From Oerskovia merdavium (lineage in GTDB: Bacteria > Actinomycetota > Actinomycetes > Actinomycetales > Cellulomonadaceae), in the NCBI RefSeq assembly GCF_014836755.1, contig NZ_JACSQF010000007.1, positions 62,001 to 126,000 of the forward strand: a DNA stretch of 64,000 nt, read 5' to 3'. The notes beneath the pieces are model-generated. The model searched no databases. It saw only the letters and a program-made list of their open reading frames with translations, and had not been told where the DNA came from. This document shows positions 15,930-26,507 of the stretch, one piece after another. The number at the start of each line of letters is the position of its first letter. Position 1 is the first letter of the stretch. The translations under genes and the position numbers were made by a program.

Positions 15930-16415
15930 ATGGGCACGGACGATGCGGGCAGGACCGAAGCAGGCACGAAGGACGCGGGCGCGGACGGGCTCGACCCGGC
16001 CGCGGGGCGAGGGGCCGTGCGCCCCGAGACGAGGACGAGGAGGGTGCCCGGGTGGAGCGTGCCGTTGCTCGCCGCTGCGGCAGGGCTGCTCGTGTGGGGC
16101 GCCGGGACGGCGCTCGGGGTCGAGGCCGTCGTGCGGGGCGGGGCCGGTGACACGGTGGTCGGACCGGTCGCCGTGATCGTCACCGCGCTGCTCGTCGGTC
16201 TCGCGGGTTGGGGCGTCCGGTCGCTCCTTCGCCGGCTCGGCTCGCCGCGGGCCGGAAGGACCCCAGGTGAGCGGACCTGGCTGGTGACCTGCGCCGTCGT
16301 GCTCCTGGTGTCCCTGCTCGGTCCGCTGGGTGCGGCGAGCACGTCCGCGACCGTGCTCCTGGCCGCGCTCCACCTCACGGTCGGGGCCGTGGTCGCGCTG
16401 GGCCTGCGGCGCTGA
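15930..16415 (+). CDS. DUF6069-type four-helix membrane protein
   Basis: 161 residues: a charged 40-residue N-terminus, then four hydrophobic segments (about 43-65, 75-98, 117-135 and 138-158), the layout of DUF6069 membrane proteins. ATG at 15930 is preceded by GAGGGAGGCGTC. It is divergent from the histidine kinase gene with 190 bp between them, so it might be a target of that system, though nothing in the sequence proves this. An 18-bp duplication covers its 3' end. Confidence 0.7.
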   Translation: MGTDDAGRTEAGTKDAGADGLDPAAGRGAVRPETRTRRVPGWSVPLLAAAAGLLVWGAGTALGVEAVVRGGAGDTVVGPVAVIVTALLVGLAGWGVRSLLRRLGSPRAGRTPGERTWLVTCAVVLLVSLLGPLGAASTSATVLLAALHLTVGAVVALGLRR

Positions 16416-16441
16416 GCCCCCATGGCCTGCGGCGCTGAGCC
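16401..16441. repeat. 18-bp tandem duplication across a stop codon
   Basis: GGCCTGCGGCGCTGAGCC occurs at 16401-16418 and again at 16424-16441, five bases apart. The first copy encodes the last codons and stop of the DUF6069 gene. The exact identity suggests a recent slippage duplication. Confidence 0.85.
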
Positions 16442-16456
16442 ACGCGGCCCGACGGC

Positions 16457-16496
16457 GGCACGCACCCCGCGCGCGCAACGCGCCGGGGTGCGTGCC
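16457..16496 (+). terminator. Hairpin terminator after the DUF6069 gene
   Basis: GGCACGCACCCCG (16457-16469) and CGGGGTGCGTGCC (16484-16496) form a perfect 13-bp stem around a 14-base loop, 41 bases after the stop. There is no T-run, as is common in high-GC actinobacteria. Confidence 0.65.
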
Positions 16497-16579
16497 ACGG
16501 TGGGAGGCCGGGACCGATGAGTTCGGCAGCGGCGCCCGGTCTCACCAGACGTACCCGCAGACCCTGAAGGGACCTCATC

Positions 16580-17194
16580 ATGGCCAAGCTCGTCTCCACG
16601 CTGTTCAGCTCGCTCGACGGCGTCGTCGAGATCGACCCGACGTGGCACTTCCCGTACTTCGACGAGCACATGGGCGCCGCGGTCGACGAGGACTACACGG
16701 GCGTCGACGCGTTGCTCCTGGGGCGCGTCACGTACGACAGCTTCGCGGGTGCCTGGCCCGGTCGCGAGGAGGCGGGCGAGGAGGACGCGGTGTTCGCCAA
16801 GCGGCTCGGCGACCTGCGCAAGCTCGTCGCGACCCGGGGCGACGCGGACCTCGGGTGGCGCAACGTCGAGAAGGTCGACGGCGACCTGGTCGAGGCCGTG
16901 ACCACGCTCAAGGAGACCCCGGGCATCGCCAAGGTCCTGGTCGCGGGGTCGATCTCGGTCGTCCGTCAGCTCCTCGCGGCCGGGCTCGTGGACGAGCTGA
17001 GCCTCCTGGTCCACCCGGTCGCGGCGCGCAAGGGGGAGCGGCTCTTCGACGAGGGGGACACGATCTACCCCTTGCGGCTGCTGCGCTCCGAGGTCTTCCC
17101 CACGGGTGTGGTGCACCTGGTCTACGGGCCGAGCGAGCTGCCCGGGAGCGAGGGGTACGACGAGGCCAAGGAGCACGTGCCGGGCGAGGCCTGA
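16580..17194 (+). CDS. Dihydrofolate reductase-like (RibD C-terminal) family protein
   Basis: 204 residues with the DHFR/RibD-C fold marks: STLFSSLDGVVEIDPTWHFPYFD at the N-terminus, ALLLGRVTYDSFAGAWPG, and the nucleotide-binding VLVAGSISVVRQLLAAGLVDELSLLVHPVAARKGERLF. AAGGGA precedes the ATG. Such stand-alone proteins are NAD(P)H-dependent reductases of unknown substrate and are probably not the folate enzyme. Confidence 0.85.
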   Translation: MAKLVSTLFSSLDGVVEIDPTWHFPYFDEHMGAAVDEDYTGVDALLLGRVTYDSFAGAWPGREEAGEEDAVFAKRLGDLRKLVATRGDADLGWRNVEKVDGDLVEAVTTLKETPGIAKVLVAGSISVVRQLLAAGLVDELSLLVHPVAARKGERLFDEGDTIYPLRLLRSEVFPTGVVHLVYGPSELPGSEGYDEAKEHVPGEA

Positions 17195-17206
17195 GCCTGC
17201 TGGAGG

Positions 17207-17271
17207 GGTGCCGAGCACGAGGTTGCGGTCGTTCTGGGCGTCAGGACGAACGCAACCTCGTGCTCGGCACC
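17207..17271. terminator. REP-like palindrome, copy C; probable bidirectional terminator
   Basis: Perfect 21-bp arms 17207-17227 and 17251-17271 surround a 23-base loop between two convergent genes. Arm sequence GCCGAGCACGAGGTTGCG resembles the cores of the 13.4 and 44.4 kb repeats (GCCGAGCATGCGGTTGTCG). It could terminate both the reductase-like gene and pgi. Confidence 0.75.
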
Positions 17272-17284
17272 AGCAGTCCGAGCG

Positions 17285-18991
17285 TCAGCTCCGCTGCTCG
17301 AGGTACCACCCGATGAGCGCCTGCGTCGACGGGTCCTGCGCGGCCAGCGCGGCGGCGTCGCCCGTGACCGCCGGGGCGATCTCGTTCGCGAGCTTCTTGC
17401 CGAGCTCGACGCCCCACTGGTCGAACGAGTCGATGCCCCACACGACGCCCTGGACGAACGTGATGTGCTCGTAGAGCGCGATGAGCTGGCCCAGCACCGA
17501 GGGCGTGAGCGCGGGCGCGAGGATCGACGTCGTGGGGCGGTTGCCCGAGAACACGCGAGCGCTCACGAGGTCCTCCGCGGTGCCCTCGGCCCGGACCTCG
17601 TCGGCGGTCTTGCCGAACGCGAGCGCCTTGGTCTGCGCGAAGAAGTTCGCGAGGAACAGCGAGTGGACGTCGACGGGCTCGTCGCCCGCCGCGGTGTCGG
17701 CCAGCGGGTGCGCGGGGTTGGCCACGGCGATGAAGTCGGCGGGGACCAGGCGCGTGCCCTGGTGGATGAGCTGGTAGAACGCGTGCTGCCCGTTGGTGCC
17801 CGGCTCGCCCCAGAAGACCTCGCCGGTCTCGGTCGTGACCGGCGACCCGTCCCAGCGCACGGACTTGCCGTTGGACTCCATGGTCAGCTGCTGCAGGTAC
17901 GCCGGGAAGCGGTGCAGGTACTGCGCGTAGGGGAGCACCGCGTGCGTGTGGGCCCCGAGGAAGTTGACGTTCCACACGTTGAGCAGGCCCATGAGCGCGG
18001 GCACGTTCTGCTCGATCGGGGTGGTGCGGAAGTGCTCGTCGATCGCGTGGAAGCCCGTGAGGAACTCCTCGAAGCGTGCCGGGCCGATCGCGATCGCGAG
18101 CGACGTCCCGATCGCCGAGTCGACCGAGTAGCGGCCACCGACCCAGTCCCAGAACCCGAACGCGTTGGCGGGGTCGATCCCGAACGCGGCGACCTTGTCG
18201 AGGGCCGTGGAGACCGCGACGAAGTGCTTGCCGACCGCGGCGGTCCGGGCCTCGTCCGAGTCCTCGAGGGCGCCGACGGCCGCGAGCTCGGTCCACAGCC
18301 AGTCGCGCGCGAGGCGCGCGTTCGTCAGGGTCTCGAGCGTCCCGAACGTCTTGGACGCGACGATGAACAGGGTGGTGCGCGGGTCGAGGCCCGCGGTCTT
18401 CTCGGCGACGTCGGTCGGGTCGATGTTGGACACGAACCGGACGTCGAGGTCCTCGGCCTTGTAGGGCAGGAGGGCCTCGTAGGCCATGACGGGGCCCAGG
18501 TCCGAGCCGCCGATGCCGATGTTCACGACCGTGCGCACGCGCTCGCCCGTGACGCCGGTCCACTCGCCCGAGCGGACCTTCTCCGCGAACGCGTAGACCT
18601 TGGCGAGCTCGGTGTGCACGTCGGCGTCGACGTCCTGGCCGTCGACCGTCAGCTCCGGCGAGGCTCCGGACGGCCGCCGCAGCGCGGTGTGCAGCACGGC
18701 GCGGTCCTCGGTCACGTTGATGTGGTCGCCGCGGAACATGGCGTCGCGGCGTCCGGCGAGGTCGACGTCCTGTGCGAGGCGCACGAGGAGCGCGATCGTC
18801 TCGTCGGTCACGAGGTTCTTCGACAGGTCGACATGGAGGTCGGCGGCGTCGAACGTGAGGCGCGCGGCGCGGCCCGGGTCCTGGGCGAACCATGCGCGCA
18901 GGTCTGGGTTCAGTGCGGCCTGGTGGGCCGTGAGGTCGGCCCAGGAGGGAGTGGTGGTGGCGTCGATCGGCGGTGTGCTCGCAGTGCTCAC
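17285..18991 (-). CDS. pgi: Glucose-6-phosphate isomerase
   Basis: 568 residues, full length for the bacterial/eukaryotic type. Visible motifs are [96 protein letters not shown] and [12 protein letters not shown] (active-site lysine). It interconverts glucose-6-P and fructose-6-P in the cytoplasm. GTG at 18991 ([10 protein letters not shown]) with AGGGAG 14 bases upstream is chosen; an extension to 19099 has no supporting site. Confidence 0.96.
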   Translation of the reverse strand: MSTASTPPIDATTTPSWADLTAHQAALNPDLRAWFAQDPGRAARLTFDAADLHVDLSKNLVTDETIALLVRLAQDVDLAGRRDAMFRGDHINVTEDRAVLHTALRRPSGASPELTVDGQDVDADVHTELAKVYAFAEKVRSGEWTGVTGERVRTVVNIGIGGSDLGPVMAYEALLPYKAEDLDVRFVSNIDPTDVAEKTAGLDPRTTLFIVASKTFGTLETLTNARLARDWLWTELAAVGALEDSDEARTAAVGKHFVAVSTALDKVAAFGIDPANAFGFWDWVGGRYSVDSAIGTSLAIAIGPARFEEFLTGFHAIDEHFRTTPIEQNVPALMGLLNVWNVNFLGAHTHAVLPYAQYLHRFPAYLQQLTMESNGKSVRWDGSPVTTETGEVFWGEPGTNGQHAFYQLIHQGTRLVPADFIAVANPAHPLADTAAGDEPVDVHSLFLANFFAQTKALAFGKTADEVRAEGTAEDLVSARVFSGNRPTTSILAPALTPSVLGQLIALYEHITFVQGVVWGIDSFDQWGVELGKKLANEIAPAVTGDAAALAAQDPSTQALIGWYLEQRS

Positions 18992-19217
18992 GATGGTCTC
19001 GCTGCTCCCTGGTCGGTGGGGGTCTTCGGGGGTCGCCCGGGTCTTGGCCGGACCCGACAACCGTAGGCCGCGACCTGCGGGGTTGTCCTGATGGCTCACG
19101 GTGCGAGCGGTTGTGAGGTGCGGTGCCGGACAGTCGGGCGCGCCCGACGGCGGATCGTCCGCCGGGTGCGCCCGTCGCCGCGCGCCGGCGGCAGGGCCTG
19201 CGACGGCCGCAGGATCG

Positions 19218-20435
19218 TCAGTCGAGGCGCTTCTGCCAGACGGCCGCGACCCCGACGGGCTCGAAGCCGAGCGCGACGTTGATCGCGAGCATGTGCTCGT
19301 TCTCCTGGGCGTTCCACGTGTTGATCCGGCGTTCGCCGGGTCGTCGATCCTCGTAGGCGCGCAGGTTGGCGATCTTGACGAGCATCCCGAGCCGGTGGCC
19401 GCGGTGCTCGCGGAGCACGAGCGTGTCCTCCTGGAACGCGAAGGGCACGTCGGGGACGGGCATCTGCACCACCGAGAAGGCTGCGAGCGTGCCCGTGTGT
19501 GCGTGCTCGGCGACCGTGATCAGCACGTGCTGGTGCCGGCCGGCGAGGTCGCGCAGGTGGCTGCGGACGCGTGCGGCGTCCCAGGGGCTCTCCGCGACGT
19601 CGAGGCCCGCGTTGGGGATGTCGGTGCTCATGCGCGTCCACAGGACCGCGACCTGGTCCTCCCACACGGTGGGCACCTCGTCCCACCAGGTGTGCAGCCG
19701 GTAGTCGTCGTCGGCCGCCTCGGTGGACCGCGCGTCGAGGGCGTCGAGCAGGGTGGGGTCGACCGGGAGCCGGAGGACCGAGGCGCGCTCGACCTGCTCG
19801 AGCGTGAAGCCCCGCCCGAGCGCGAAACGTGCCGGGCGTGACGCGACGGGCACGCGGCCCGCGCCCGTCGGTGCGTCGAGGGCGTCGGGACCGGGGGAGG
19901 GCTCGGGAGAGTGGTTGCTGAAGGTGATGACCGTGGTCCGGTCCGCGGCGCGCGCGATCTCCTCGACCCGTGCCAGGAGGGTGTCGCCGATGCCCTGGCC
20001 CTCGAGCCCGGGGCGCACCATGAGCGTGACGTACGCGAGGTGCGTGTTGCTCACGGTCGCGAGGTTGACGATCGCGGCACCGCCCACGTCGCGGGGGGCC
20101 GGGGCGGTGCCCTCGGTGAGCGGGACGTCGGCACCAGGGGAGGCGTCGGCTGCCGTCCCCGGAGCGCCGCCAGGAGCCTCTCCAGGGAGCGCGACGACCA
20201 GGATCTTGCGGTGGTACCCCTGCTGCTGGAGCGCCCCGTGGATCACGGGCAGGGGAGCCCACCAGTCGGTCCAGCCCCAGGTCGCGAGCTGCACGTCGTG
20301 CTCGATCTCGCTGTACGCCTGGTACGCCCAGATGTCGGGGTGCTCGAGCGTGGGCGGGACGGGAGGGGCGTCGACCGCGCGCCAGGTCGTGCCTGCGGGG
20401 GCCGCGGCCCCGGGAGAGGTCTCGGTGCTCGTCAT
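19218..20435 (-). CDS. Double-GNAT acetyltransferase, paralogue 1
   Basis: 405 residues with two GNAT domains. The first has the acetyl-CoA motif [14 protein letters not shown] and the second [18 protein letters not shown], followed by [26 protein letters not shown] low-complexity insert ([19 protein letters not shown]) sits in domain 1. It is last in a run of three similar genes, 138 bp after paralogue 2. The acceptor molecule is unknown; two-domain GNATs include mycothiol synthase and Eis-like enzymes, but this is neither by length or context. Confidence 0.85.
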   Translation of the reverse strand: MTSTETSPGAAAPAGTTWRAVDAPPVPPTLEHPDIWAYQAYSEIEHDVQLATWGWTDWWAPLPVIHGALQQQGYHRKILVVALPGEAPGGAPGTAADASPGADVPLTEGTAPAPRDVGGAAIVNLATVSNTHLAYVTLMVRPGLEGQGIGDTLLARVEEIARAADRTTVITFSNHSPEPSPGPDALDAPTGAGRVPVASRPARFALGRGFTLEQVERASVLRLPVDPTLLDALDARSTEAADDDYRLHTWWDEVPTVWEDQVAVLWTRMSTDIPNAGLDVAESPWDAARVRSHLRDLAGRHQHVLITVAEHAHTGTLAAFSVVQMPVPDVPFAFQEDTLVLREHRGHRLGMLVKIANLRAYEDRRPGERRINTWNAQENEHMLAINVALGFEPVGVAAVWQKRLD

Positions 20436-20573
20436 GCGCTCCACTCTCGCGCCCGGGGGCCCGCTCGGGCCAGACAATAACGACACATCGCTCTCCGTCG
20501 GGCGGGACGGGCGAGCGGCCGGAGTCAGCACGCCGCGCCGCAGCAGCACGCCGCGCCGGCTCCGCTCACCGCC

Positions 20574-21752
20574 TCACGCGAGCCGCAGCTGCCACTCCGC
20601 GTCGACGCTCGCGACCTCGAACCCGAGCGCCTCGTTGATCGCGAGCATGTGCCGGTTCTCCTGCGCGTTCCATGTGTGGATGCGCCGCGACGAGGGCCGC
20701 ACGCGCGCGAGCTCGTCGAGCACCGCGATCTTGACGAGCGTCCCGAGCCGGTGGCCGCGGTGCTCGCGCAGCACCAGGGTGTCCTCCTGCATGACGACCT
20801 GGGGCCGGTCGTGCGGGTAGGAGACCATCGAGAACCCGGCGAGCCGTCCGGTCGCGACGTGCTCGGCGACCGCGATGAGATACCCCTGCCCTCGGTCGGC
20901 GAACGACCGGGAGGCCGCGCGGACGCGGTCCGCGTCCCACGGGTCCTCCTCGAGGTCGAGCCCGCCCGAGGGGGCGTCGGTGCTCATGCGGGTCTCGAGC
21001 ACGGCGAACTCGTCGATCCAGTCCTCCGGGACCGTGTCCTGCCAGAGGCGGACCCGGTACCGGTCGGCGGCGGCAGCACGGGCAGCCTCGCGCAACCGGG
21101 CCACGACGTCCTGGCGAGGAGGCAGCGAGATCGCCGAGTGCCGCATGACCTGCTCGAGCGAGAACCCGCGAGAGAGCGCGAAGCGGGTGCCCGGGTCGTC
21201 GAGCGGGACGCGTCCGCTCCCGGTCGGCGACTCGAGCGCGCCGGGCCCCGCAGGGGGTTCGGGCGAGTGCGACGAGTCCGACAGGATCACGGTGCGTCCG
21301 GCCTCGCGCGCGATGCGCAGGCCCTCCTCCCAGAGCGCTGTACCCACGCCTTGGCCACGGTGGTCGGGGTCGACCCCGGCGTACACGATCGCGACGTGCG
21401 TGTTCCCCTTCTGGGGAAGGCCCACCATGCCGCGCCCGACGACGTCGCTCGCCGCCGGGGTCCGGTCCGGTTCGCCGCCACGGGCGCCGTGGGCTACCGC
21501 GACGAGCCGGACGGTCTTCTTGTACTCCTGCTGGGCCGTCATGCTGACGAGCGTGGTCGCGGCGTCCAGCGCGAGGTCGGTGTGCCCGTGGATCTCCCGG
21601 TCGACGGCCTCTCCCACACGGACGGTGCCGTGCACGCCCCACGCCTCGGGTGCGTCGAGCGAGTCCGGGACCGGCACGCGCAGGACGCGCCACGCCGTCG
21701 GGCCGGAGACCTGGTCCTCCGCAGGGGCCGCGGTCTGCGACGGGCCGCTCAC
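20574..21752 (-). CDS. Double-GNAT acetyltransferase, paralogue 2
   Basis: 392 residues. GTG at 21752 overlaps the stop of paralogue 3 by four bases (GTGA), so translation is coupled. Acetyl-CoA motifs are VDPDHRGQGVGTALW in domain 1 and [18 protein letters not shown] in domain 2. The block ETRMSTDAPSGGLDLEEDPWDADRVRA in the middle is shared with the neighbours. Both domains look intact. Substrate unknown. Confidence 0.87.
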   Translation of the reverse strand: MSGPSQTAAPAEDQVSGPTAWRVLRVPVPDSLDAPEAWGVHGTVRVGEAVDREIHGHTDLALDAATTLVSMTAQQEYKKTVRLVAVAHGARGGEPDRTPAASDVVGRGMVGLPQKGNTHVAIVYAGVDPDHRGQGVGTALWEEGLRIAREAGRTVILSDSSHSPEPPAGPGALESPTGSGRVPLDDPGTRFALSRGFSLEQVMRHSAISLPPRQDVVARLREAARAAAADRYRVRLWQDTVPEDWIDEFAVLETRMSTDAPSGGLDLEEDPWDADRVRAASRSFADRGQGYLIAVAEHVATGRLAGFSMVSYPHDRPQVVMQEDTLVLREHRGHRLGTLVKIAVLDELARVRPSSRRIHTWNAQENRHMLAINEALGFEVASVDAEWQLRLA

Positions 21753-22882
21753 GCGCCCACCCGCTTCTGCCAGCCCGCGTAACCGCCGGCAGGTGTGAAG
21801 CCCAGGTCGATGTTGATCGCGAGCATGTGGTCGTTCTCCTCGGCGTTCCAGGTGTGGATACGTTCGGTCGCGGGCCGGCGCACGGCGAGCTCGTCGAGGT
21901 TCACGACCTTGACGAGCATCCCGAGGCGGTAGCCGCGGTGTTCGCGCAGCACCAGGGTGTCCTCCTGGAACGCGAAGGCGGGGCGGTCCTTGGGGTAGGC
22001 GAAGACCGAGAACGCGGCGAGCGTGCCGGTCGGGACGTGCTCGGCGACCGTCATGAGCAGCCCGTGCCCCTTGCCGAGCAGCTCGTCGACCCAGACGCCC
22101 ACGCGCTGCGCGTCCCACGGGTCCTCGCGGAAGTCGATGTCGCCCACCGGGGCGTCGGTGCTCATGCGCGTGAACAGCGTCCCGACCTGCTCGCGCCGGT
22201 CCGGGGGGACGTCGTCCTCCCACACGAGCGTGCGGTAGTCGGGCCCGGCGGCCTGGACGGCCCGCGTGCGCAGGCCGTCCAGCAGGGTGGGGTCGACCGG
22301 CAGCGCCAGGATCGAGTGGCGCTCGACCTGCTCGAGCGCGTAGCCCTTGCGTGCGACGAAGCGCGGCCCGGGGGCGTCGGCAGGGACGCGCCCGGCGCCC
22401 GTGCGCGCCTCGAGGGCCCCTGGTCCGGGCGGCGGCTCGGCGCCGTGCTGGGTGTCCGTGAACAGGACGGTCCGGCCCGCGTCGACGAGGATCTTCTCGC
22501 CCGTCTCCCACAGGGCTGTCCCCAGCCCCTGCCGACGGGCTGCCGGCCGGACCTGCACGGACAGCTCGCCCAAGTGGGTGTTGCTGCTGGTCGGCAGTGC
22601 GAGTGCCAGGTGGCCGAGCACGTCCTGCGGTCGCGGGGTCTCGGGTGCGTCCGCGCGGACGGCGACGAAGCGCTGCTTGGTCGTGTACTGCTGGCTGTCC
22701 ATCCCGGCAAGGATGTCGCGTGCCTCGTCGGCGAGGTCGTCGTAGCCGTGGATCTCTGTCGTGACCTCGGCCTCGACCTGGGCGATGCCCTGGTACGCCC
22801 AGGCGTCGGGGGAGTCGAGGCTCGGGGGGTGCGGTGCCTCGAGGACCCGCCAGGTCGTCGTCGACTCGGTCGGTGGGCTCAT
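21749..22882 (-). CDS. Double-GNAT acetyltransferase, paralogue 3
   Basis: 377 residues, first gene of the acetyltransferase run. ATG at 22882 (MSPPTEST) is preferred to 22918 because CACGCT lies six bases before it (possible leaderless -10) and the alignable region starts there. Motifs are RPAARRQGLGTALW (domain 1) and LREHRGYRLGMLVKVVNL (domain 2), ending with IHTWNAEENDHMLAINIDLGF. It probably co-transcribes with paralogues 2 and 1. Confidence 0.87.
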   Translation of the reverse strand: MSPPTESTTTWRVLEAPHPPSLDSPDAWAYQGIAQVEAEVTTEIHGYDDLADEARDILAGMDSQQYTTKQRFVAVRADAPETPRPQDVLGHLALALPTSSNTHLGELSVQVRPAARRQGLGTALWETGEKILVDAGRTVLFTDTQHGAEPPPGPGALEARTGAGRVPADAPGPRFVARKGYALEQVERHSILALPVDPTLLDGLRTRAVQAAGPDYRTLVWEDDVPPDRREQVGTLFTRMSTDAPVGDIDFREDPWDAQRVGVWVDELLGKGHGLLMTVAEHVPTGTLAAFSVFAYPKDRPAFAFQEDTLVLREHRGYRLGMLVKVVNLDELAVRRPATERIHTWNAEENDHMLAINIDLGFTPAGGYAGWQKRVGA

Positions 22883-22950
22883 GGTCCCAGCGTGCTCCGC
22901 GGAGAGCGAGCGGTCCATGGTTTTTCTGGGTGCGCCCGCGTCGTCGGACG

Positions 22951-22989
22951 CCGGAAGGCCCGGCCCTCCGAGGGTGCCGGGCCTTCCGG
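22951..22989 (-). terminator. Hairpin terminator after the GlsB/YeaQ gene
   Basis: CCGGAAGGCCCGG (22951-22963) pairs perfectly with CCGGGCCTTCCGG (22977-22989), a 13-bp stem with a 13-base loop, 44 bases downstream of the minus-strand stop at 23033. Confidence 0.7.
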
Positions 22990-23032
22990 GATGCTGCGGG
23001 GAGCCGTCAGGTGCCCGACGGCGGAGCGAGGG

Positions 23033-23299
23033 TCAGGCCCTCGACCTGCGGCCCGAGATCAGACCCCAGACGAGCAGCACGACGAGCGATCCGATGAAGG
23101 CCCAGAACCACGTCGAGAAGGACCAGAACTCCTGGTTGGGGTCGGAACCGAACGCCCGGCCGATGAACCCGCCGACGAACGCCCCGACGACACCGACGAC
23201 CAGTGTCACCACCCAGCCTCCGCTGGCCTTGCCGGGCATGATCGCACGAGCGATGGCTCCCATGATCAGACCGATGACGATCCAGGACAGAAACCACAT
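23033..23299 (-). CDS. GlsB/YeaQ/YmgE family membrane protein
   Basis: 88 residues with three hydrophobic segments and the family's glycine-rich motifs: MWFLSWIVIGLIMGAIARAIMPG, GGWVVTLVVGVVGAFVGGFIG and a last helix ending WGLISGRRSRA. ATG at 23299 is supported by GGAG five bases upstream, preferred over the GTG at 23305. Members are stress-induced inner-membrane proteins of unknown mechanism ('transglycosylase-associated'). Confidence 0.9.
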   Translation of the reverse strand: MWFLSWIVIGLIMGAIARAIMPGKASGGWVVTLVVGVVGAFVGGFIGRAFGSDPNQEFWSFSTWFWAFIGSLVVLLVWGLISGRRSRA

Positions 23300-23514
23300 A
23301 GTCACTCCGTTCGTCCGGGCGACGACCCGGACGGTGCGAGTCCGGCCGGGAGCGTCGGTTCCTGCTCACCGTGGCACGGTTGGGCGGTGCTCGCACGCCC
23401 AAAGGCGACATTCGCCGCAGAGGCGCTCTGCGCCGTCGGGCCGTGACGACCGGTCCCGCGCGGGTCGGGAGCCGCCTACGCTGGGGTGGTCCGACGTCGG
23501 GAAGGGAAGTGACC

Positions 23515-25343
<1,829 letters not shown>

Positions 25344-25346
25344 TCA

Positions 25347-25377
25347 AGTATATGCAGACGATTGCATATTCATGCAA
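25347..25377 (-). promoter_or_regulatory. ArgR operator overlapping the leaderless argG promoter
   Basis: The minus strand has TATACT (25347-25352), then the GTG start after six bases. Overlapping ARG-box-like palindromes are ATGCA-n6-TGCAT (25352-25367) and TTGCAT-n4-ATGCAA (25362-25377). This AT-rich stretch contrasts sharply with its surroundings and resembles actinobacterial ARG boxes. Bound ArgR would cover the -10 to -35 region. Confidence 0.8.
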
Positions 25378-25392
25378 TCGGAACGGCGAGAA

Positions 25393-25439
25393 GGCCCGTC
25401 CGAGGCCGCCTGCTGATCCAGGCGGGCTCCGGACGGGCC
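25393..25439 (-). terminator. Hairpin terminator after the LPMO genes
   Basis: GGCCCGTCCG (25393-25402) pairs with CGGACGGGCC (25430-25439); an inner CCGCCTG/CAGGCGG stem extends it. It separates the minus-strand oxygenase gene ending at 25495 from argG on the same strand. Confidence 0.75.
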
Positions 25440-25494
25440 CTCGTGATGCTCCCGCCGCCACGTTCTCCAGCGCGTCGACGGGACGATCGTCACC

Positions 25495-26265
25495 TCAGCA
25501 GGCGCCGAGGTTCTTCCACACGCCCCACTGGCCGCTCGTGCCCGGGTTCTCGCCCGTGGTCCACCACTTGGCCTCGTACCTCGTGTTGTCGTACGAGACC
25601 CGGGCGCCGCCCGTGTAGACCGACCCCGCCGACCAGGCCGGGTCCGTGCACGTGCCGTTGCCGGTCGTGCCGCCGGTGCTTCCGGTCGGGTCGCCGCCCG
25701 TGGGGTTGCCGCCGGTCGGGTCGCCGCCGGTCGGGTTGCCCGTGGGGTCGCCGCCGACGGTGATGTCGACGCAGTTGTAGAACGCGTTGACGGTGTTGGA
25801 CACGTTCCACCGGGCGAGCACCGTGTGGTTGCCCGCAGGCAGGTTCGTCAGGGTGTGCGAGATGTTGCTCGGAGGCTGCGCGCCGCCCTGGCTGAACGTC
25901 TGGTGGAGCTTGCCGTCGACGAAGTACTCCCACGTGCTCGTGTTGTGGGCCGCCGTGAGCTTCCACTGGAACGTCACCGTCGAGCCGACGCTCTTGCGGG
26001 GCCAGGCCTTGCTGTTGTCGTCGAGGACGGTGAACCCGCTGCCGCCCGAGCACTGCATCGACCCCTTGGGTGCCTCGACGCTCTGCGGCTCGTACTGCAC
26101 CCCTCCGCAGCTGAAGGACACCGCGCCCGTCGCGCAGTTGTCCTGCCGGCTGGGCGGGGACGTGATCCACCCGTGCGCCGAGGCGCTCGGTGCCACGACG
26201 ATCGGGGCCGCGATCGCGGCCACCCCGAGGACGGCGGCGATCATCGCCGCGCGTAGTCGTCTCAT
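25495..26265 (-). CDS. AA10 lytic polysaccharide monooxygenase with CBM5/12 (copy 1)
   Basis: 256 residues. Signal peptide MRRLRAAMIAA...APSASA is cleaved before H31, so the mature enzyme starts HGW, the copper-binding histidine-brace N-terminus. The second brace histidine is H107 (KLTAAHNTSTWEYF), with the axial aromatic region near NAFYNCVDI. A linker of GGDPTG/GGNPTG repeats (171-205) leads to a chitin-binding CBM5/12-like module (CTDPAWSAGSVYTGGARVSY, AKWWTTGENPG). It is a secreted copper enzyme cleaving chitin, or possibly cellulose, oxidatively. Confidence 0.93.
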   Translation of the reverse strand: MRRLRAAMIAAVLGVAAIAAPIVVAPSASAHGWITSPPSRQDNCATGAVSFSCGGVQYEPQSVEAPKGSMQCSGGSGFTVLDDNSKAWPRKSVGSTVTFQWKLTAAHNTSTWEYFVDGKLHQTFSQGGAQPPSNISHTLTNLPAGNHTVLARWNVSNTVNAFYNCVDITVGGDPTGNPTGGDPTGGNPTGGDPTGSTGGTTGNGTCTDPAWSAGSVYTGGARVSYDNTRYEAKWWTTGENPGTSGQWGVWKNLGAC

Positions 26266-26343
26266 GTTTCTCTTCTCGCTCTCCATGGAAGTCGGTAGGC
26301 CCCATTGCCGGGCGACCTACTCATGTCGAATCGGACATCTTCG

Positions 26344-26401
26344 ACGCTAAGGAAAGAAACAGGCAGGCACAATCCGGTAAAGCACGTAGGGGGTCCTACG
26401 T
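26344..26401 (-). promoter_or_regulatory. Promoter and operator-like palindrome of LPMO copy 1
   Basis: TTGTGC (26367-26372) and TAGCGT (26344-26349) are spaced by 17 bp on the minus strand, about 80 bases before the start codon. Upstream lies the inverted repeat ACGTAGG-GGGT-CCTACGT (26384-26401). A CTACGTG motif within it recurs upstream of copy 2. Confidence 0.55.
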
Positions 26402-26415
26402 ATCGGGCGCGCACA

Positions 26416-26459
26416 GAAATGGCGCCGTGCCAGGAGAATTCCCGCCCGGGCGCCATTTC
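26416..26459 (-). terminator. Hairpin after LPMO copy 2
   Basis: GAAATGGCGCC (26416-26426) pairs perfectly with GGCGCCATTTC (26449-26459), an 11-bp stem with a 22-base loop, 49 bases downstream of the minus-strand stop at 26508. Confidence 0.6.
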
Positions 26460-26507
26460 CGCGCGCTTCGTGCACGGTACCTCACGCCCTCACGGGCGCA
26501 TCGAGCG

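Noticed and set aside
15740-17218. Long N-terminal extension of the histidine kinase gene
   Set aside because: The upstream frame overlaps two plus-strand genes and is low-complexity. The ATG at 15739 has a -10 element six bases away and starts just before the first membrane segment.
20526-20558. CAGCACGCCGCGCCG direct repeat between two GNAT genes
   Set aside because: Two 15-base copies of simple GC-rich composition; likely chance or minor slippage, with no structure or context suggesting function.
26384-26401. ACGTAGG palindrome as a terminator of LPMO copy 2
   Set aside because: A better 11-bp stem lies at 26416-26459. The short AT-containing palindrome is nearer the copy 1 promoter and is more operator-like.
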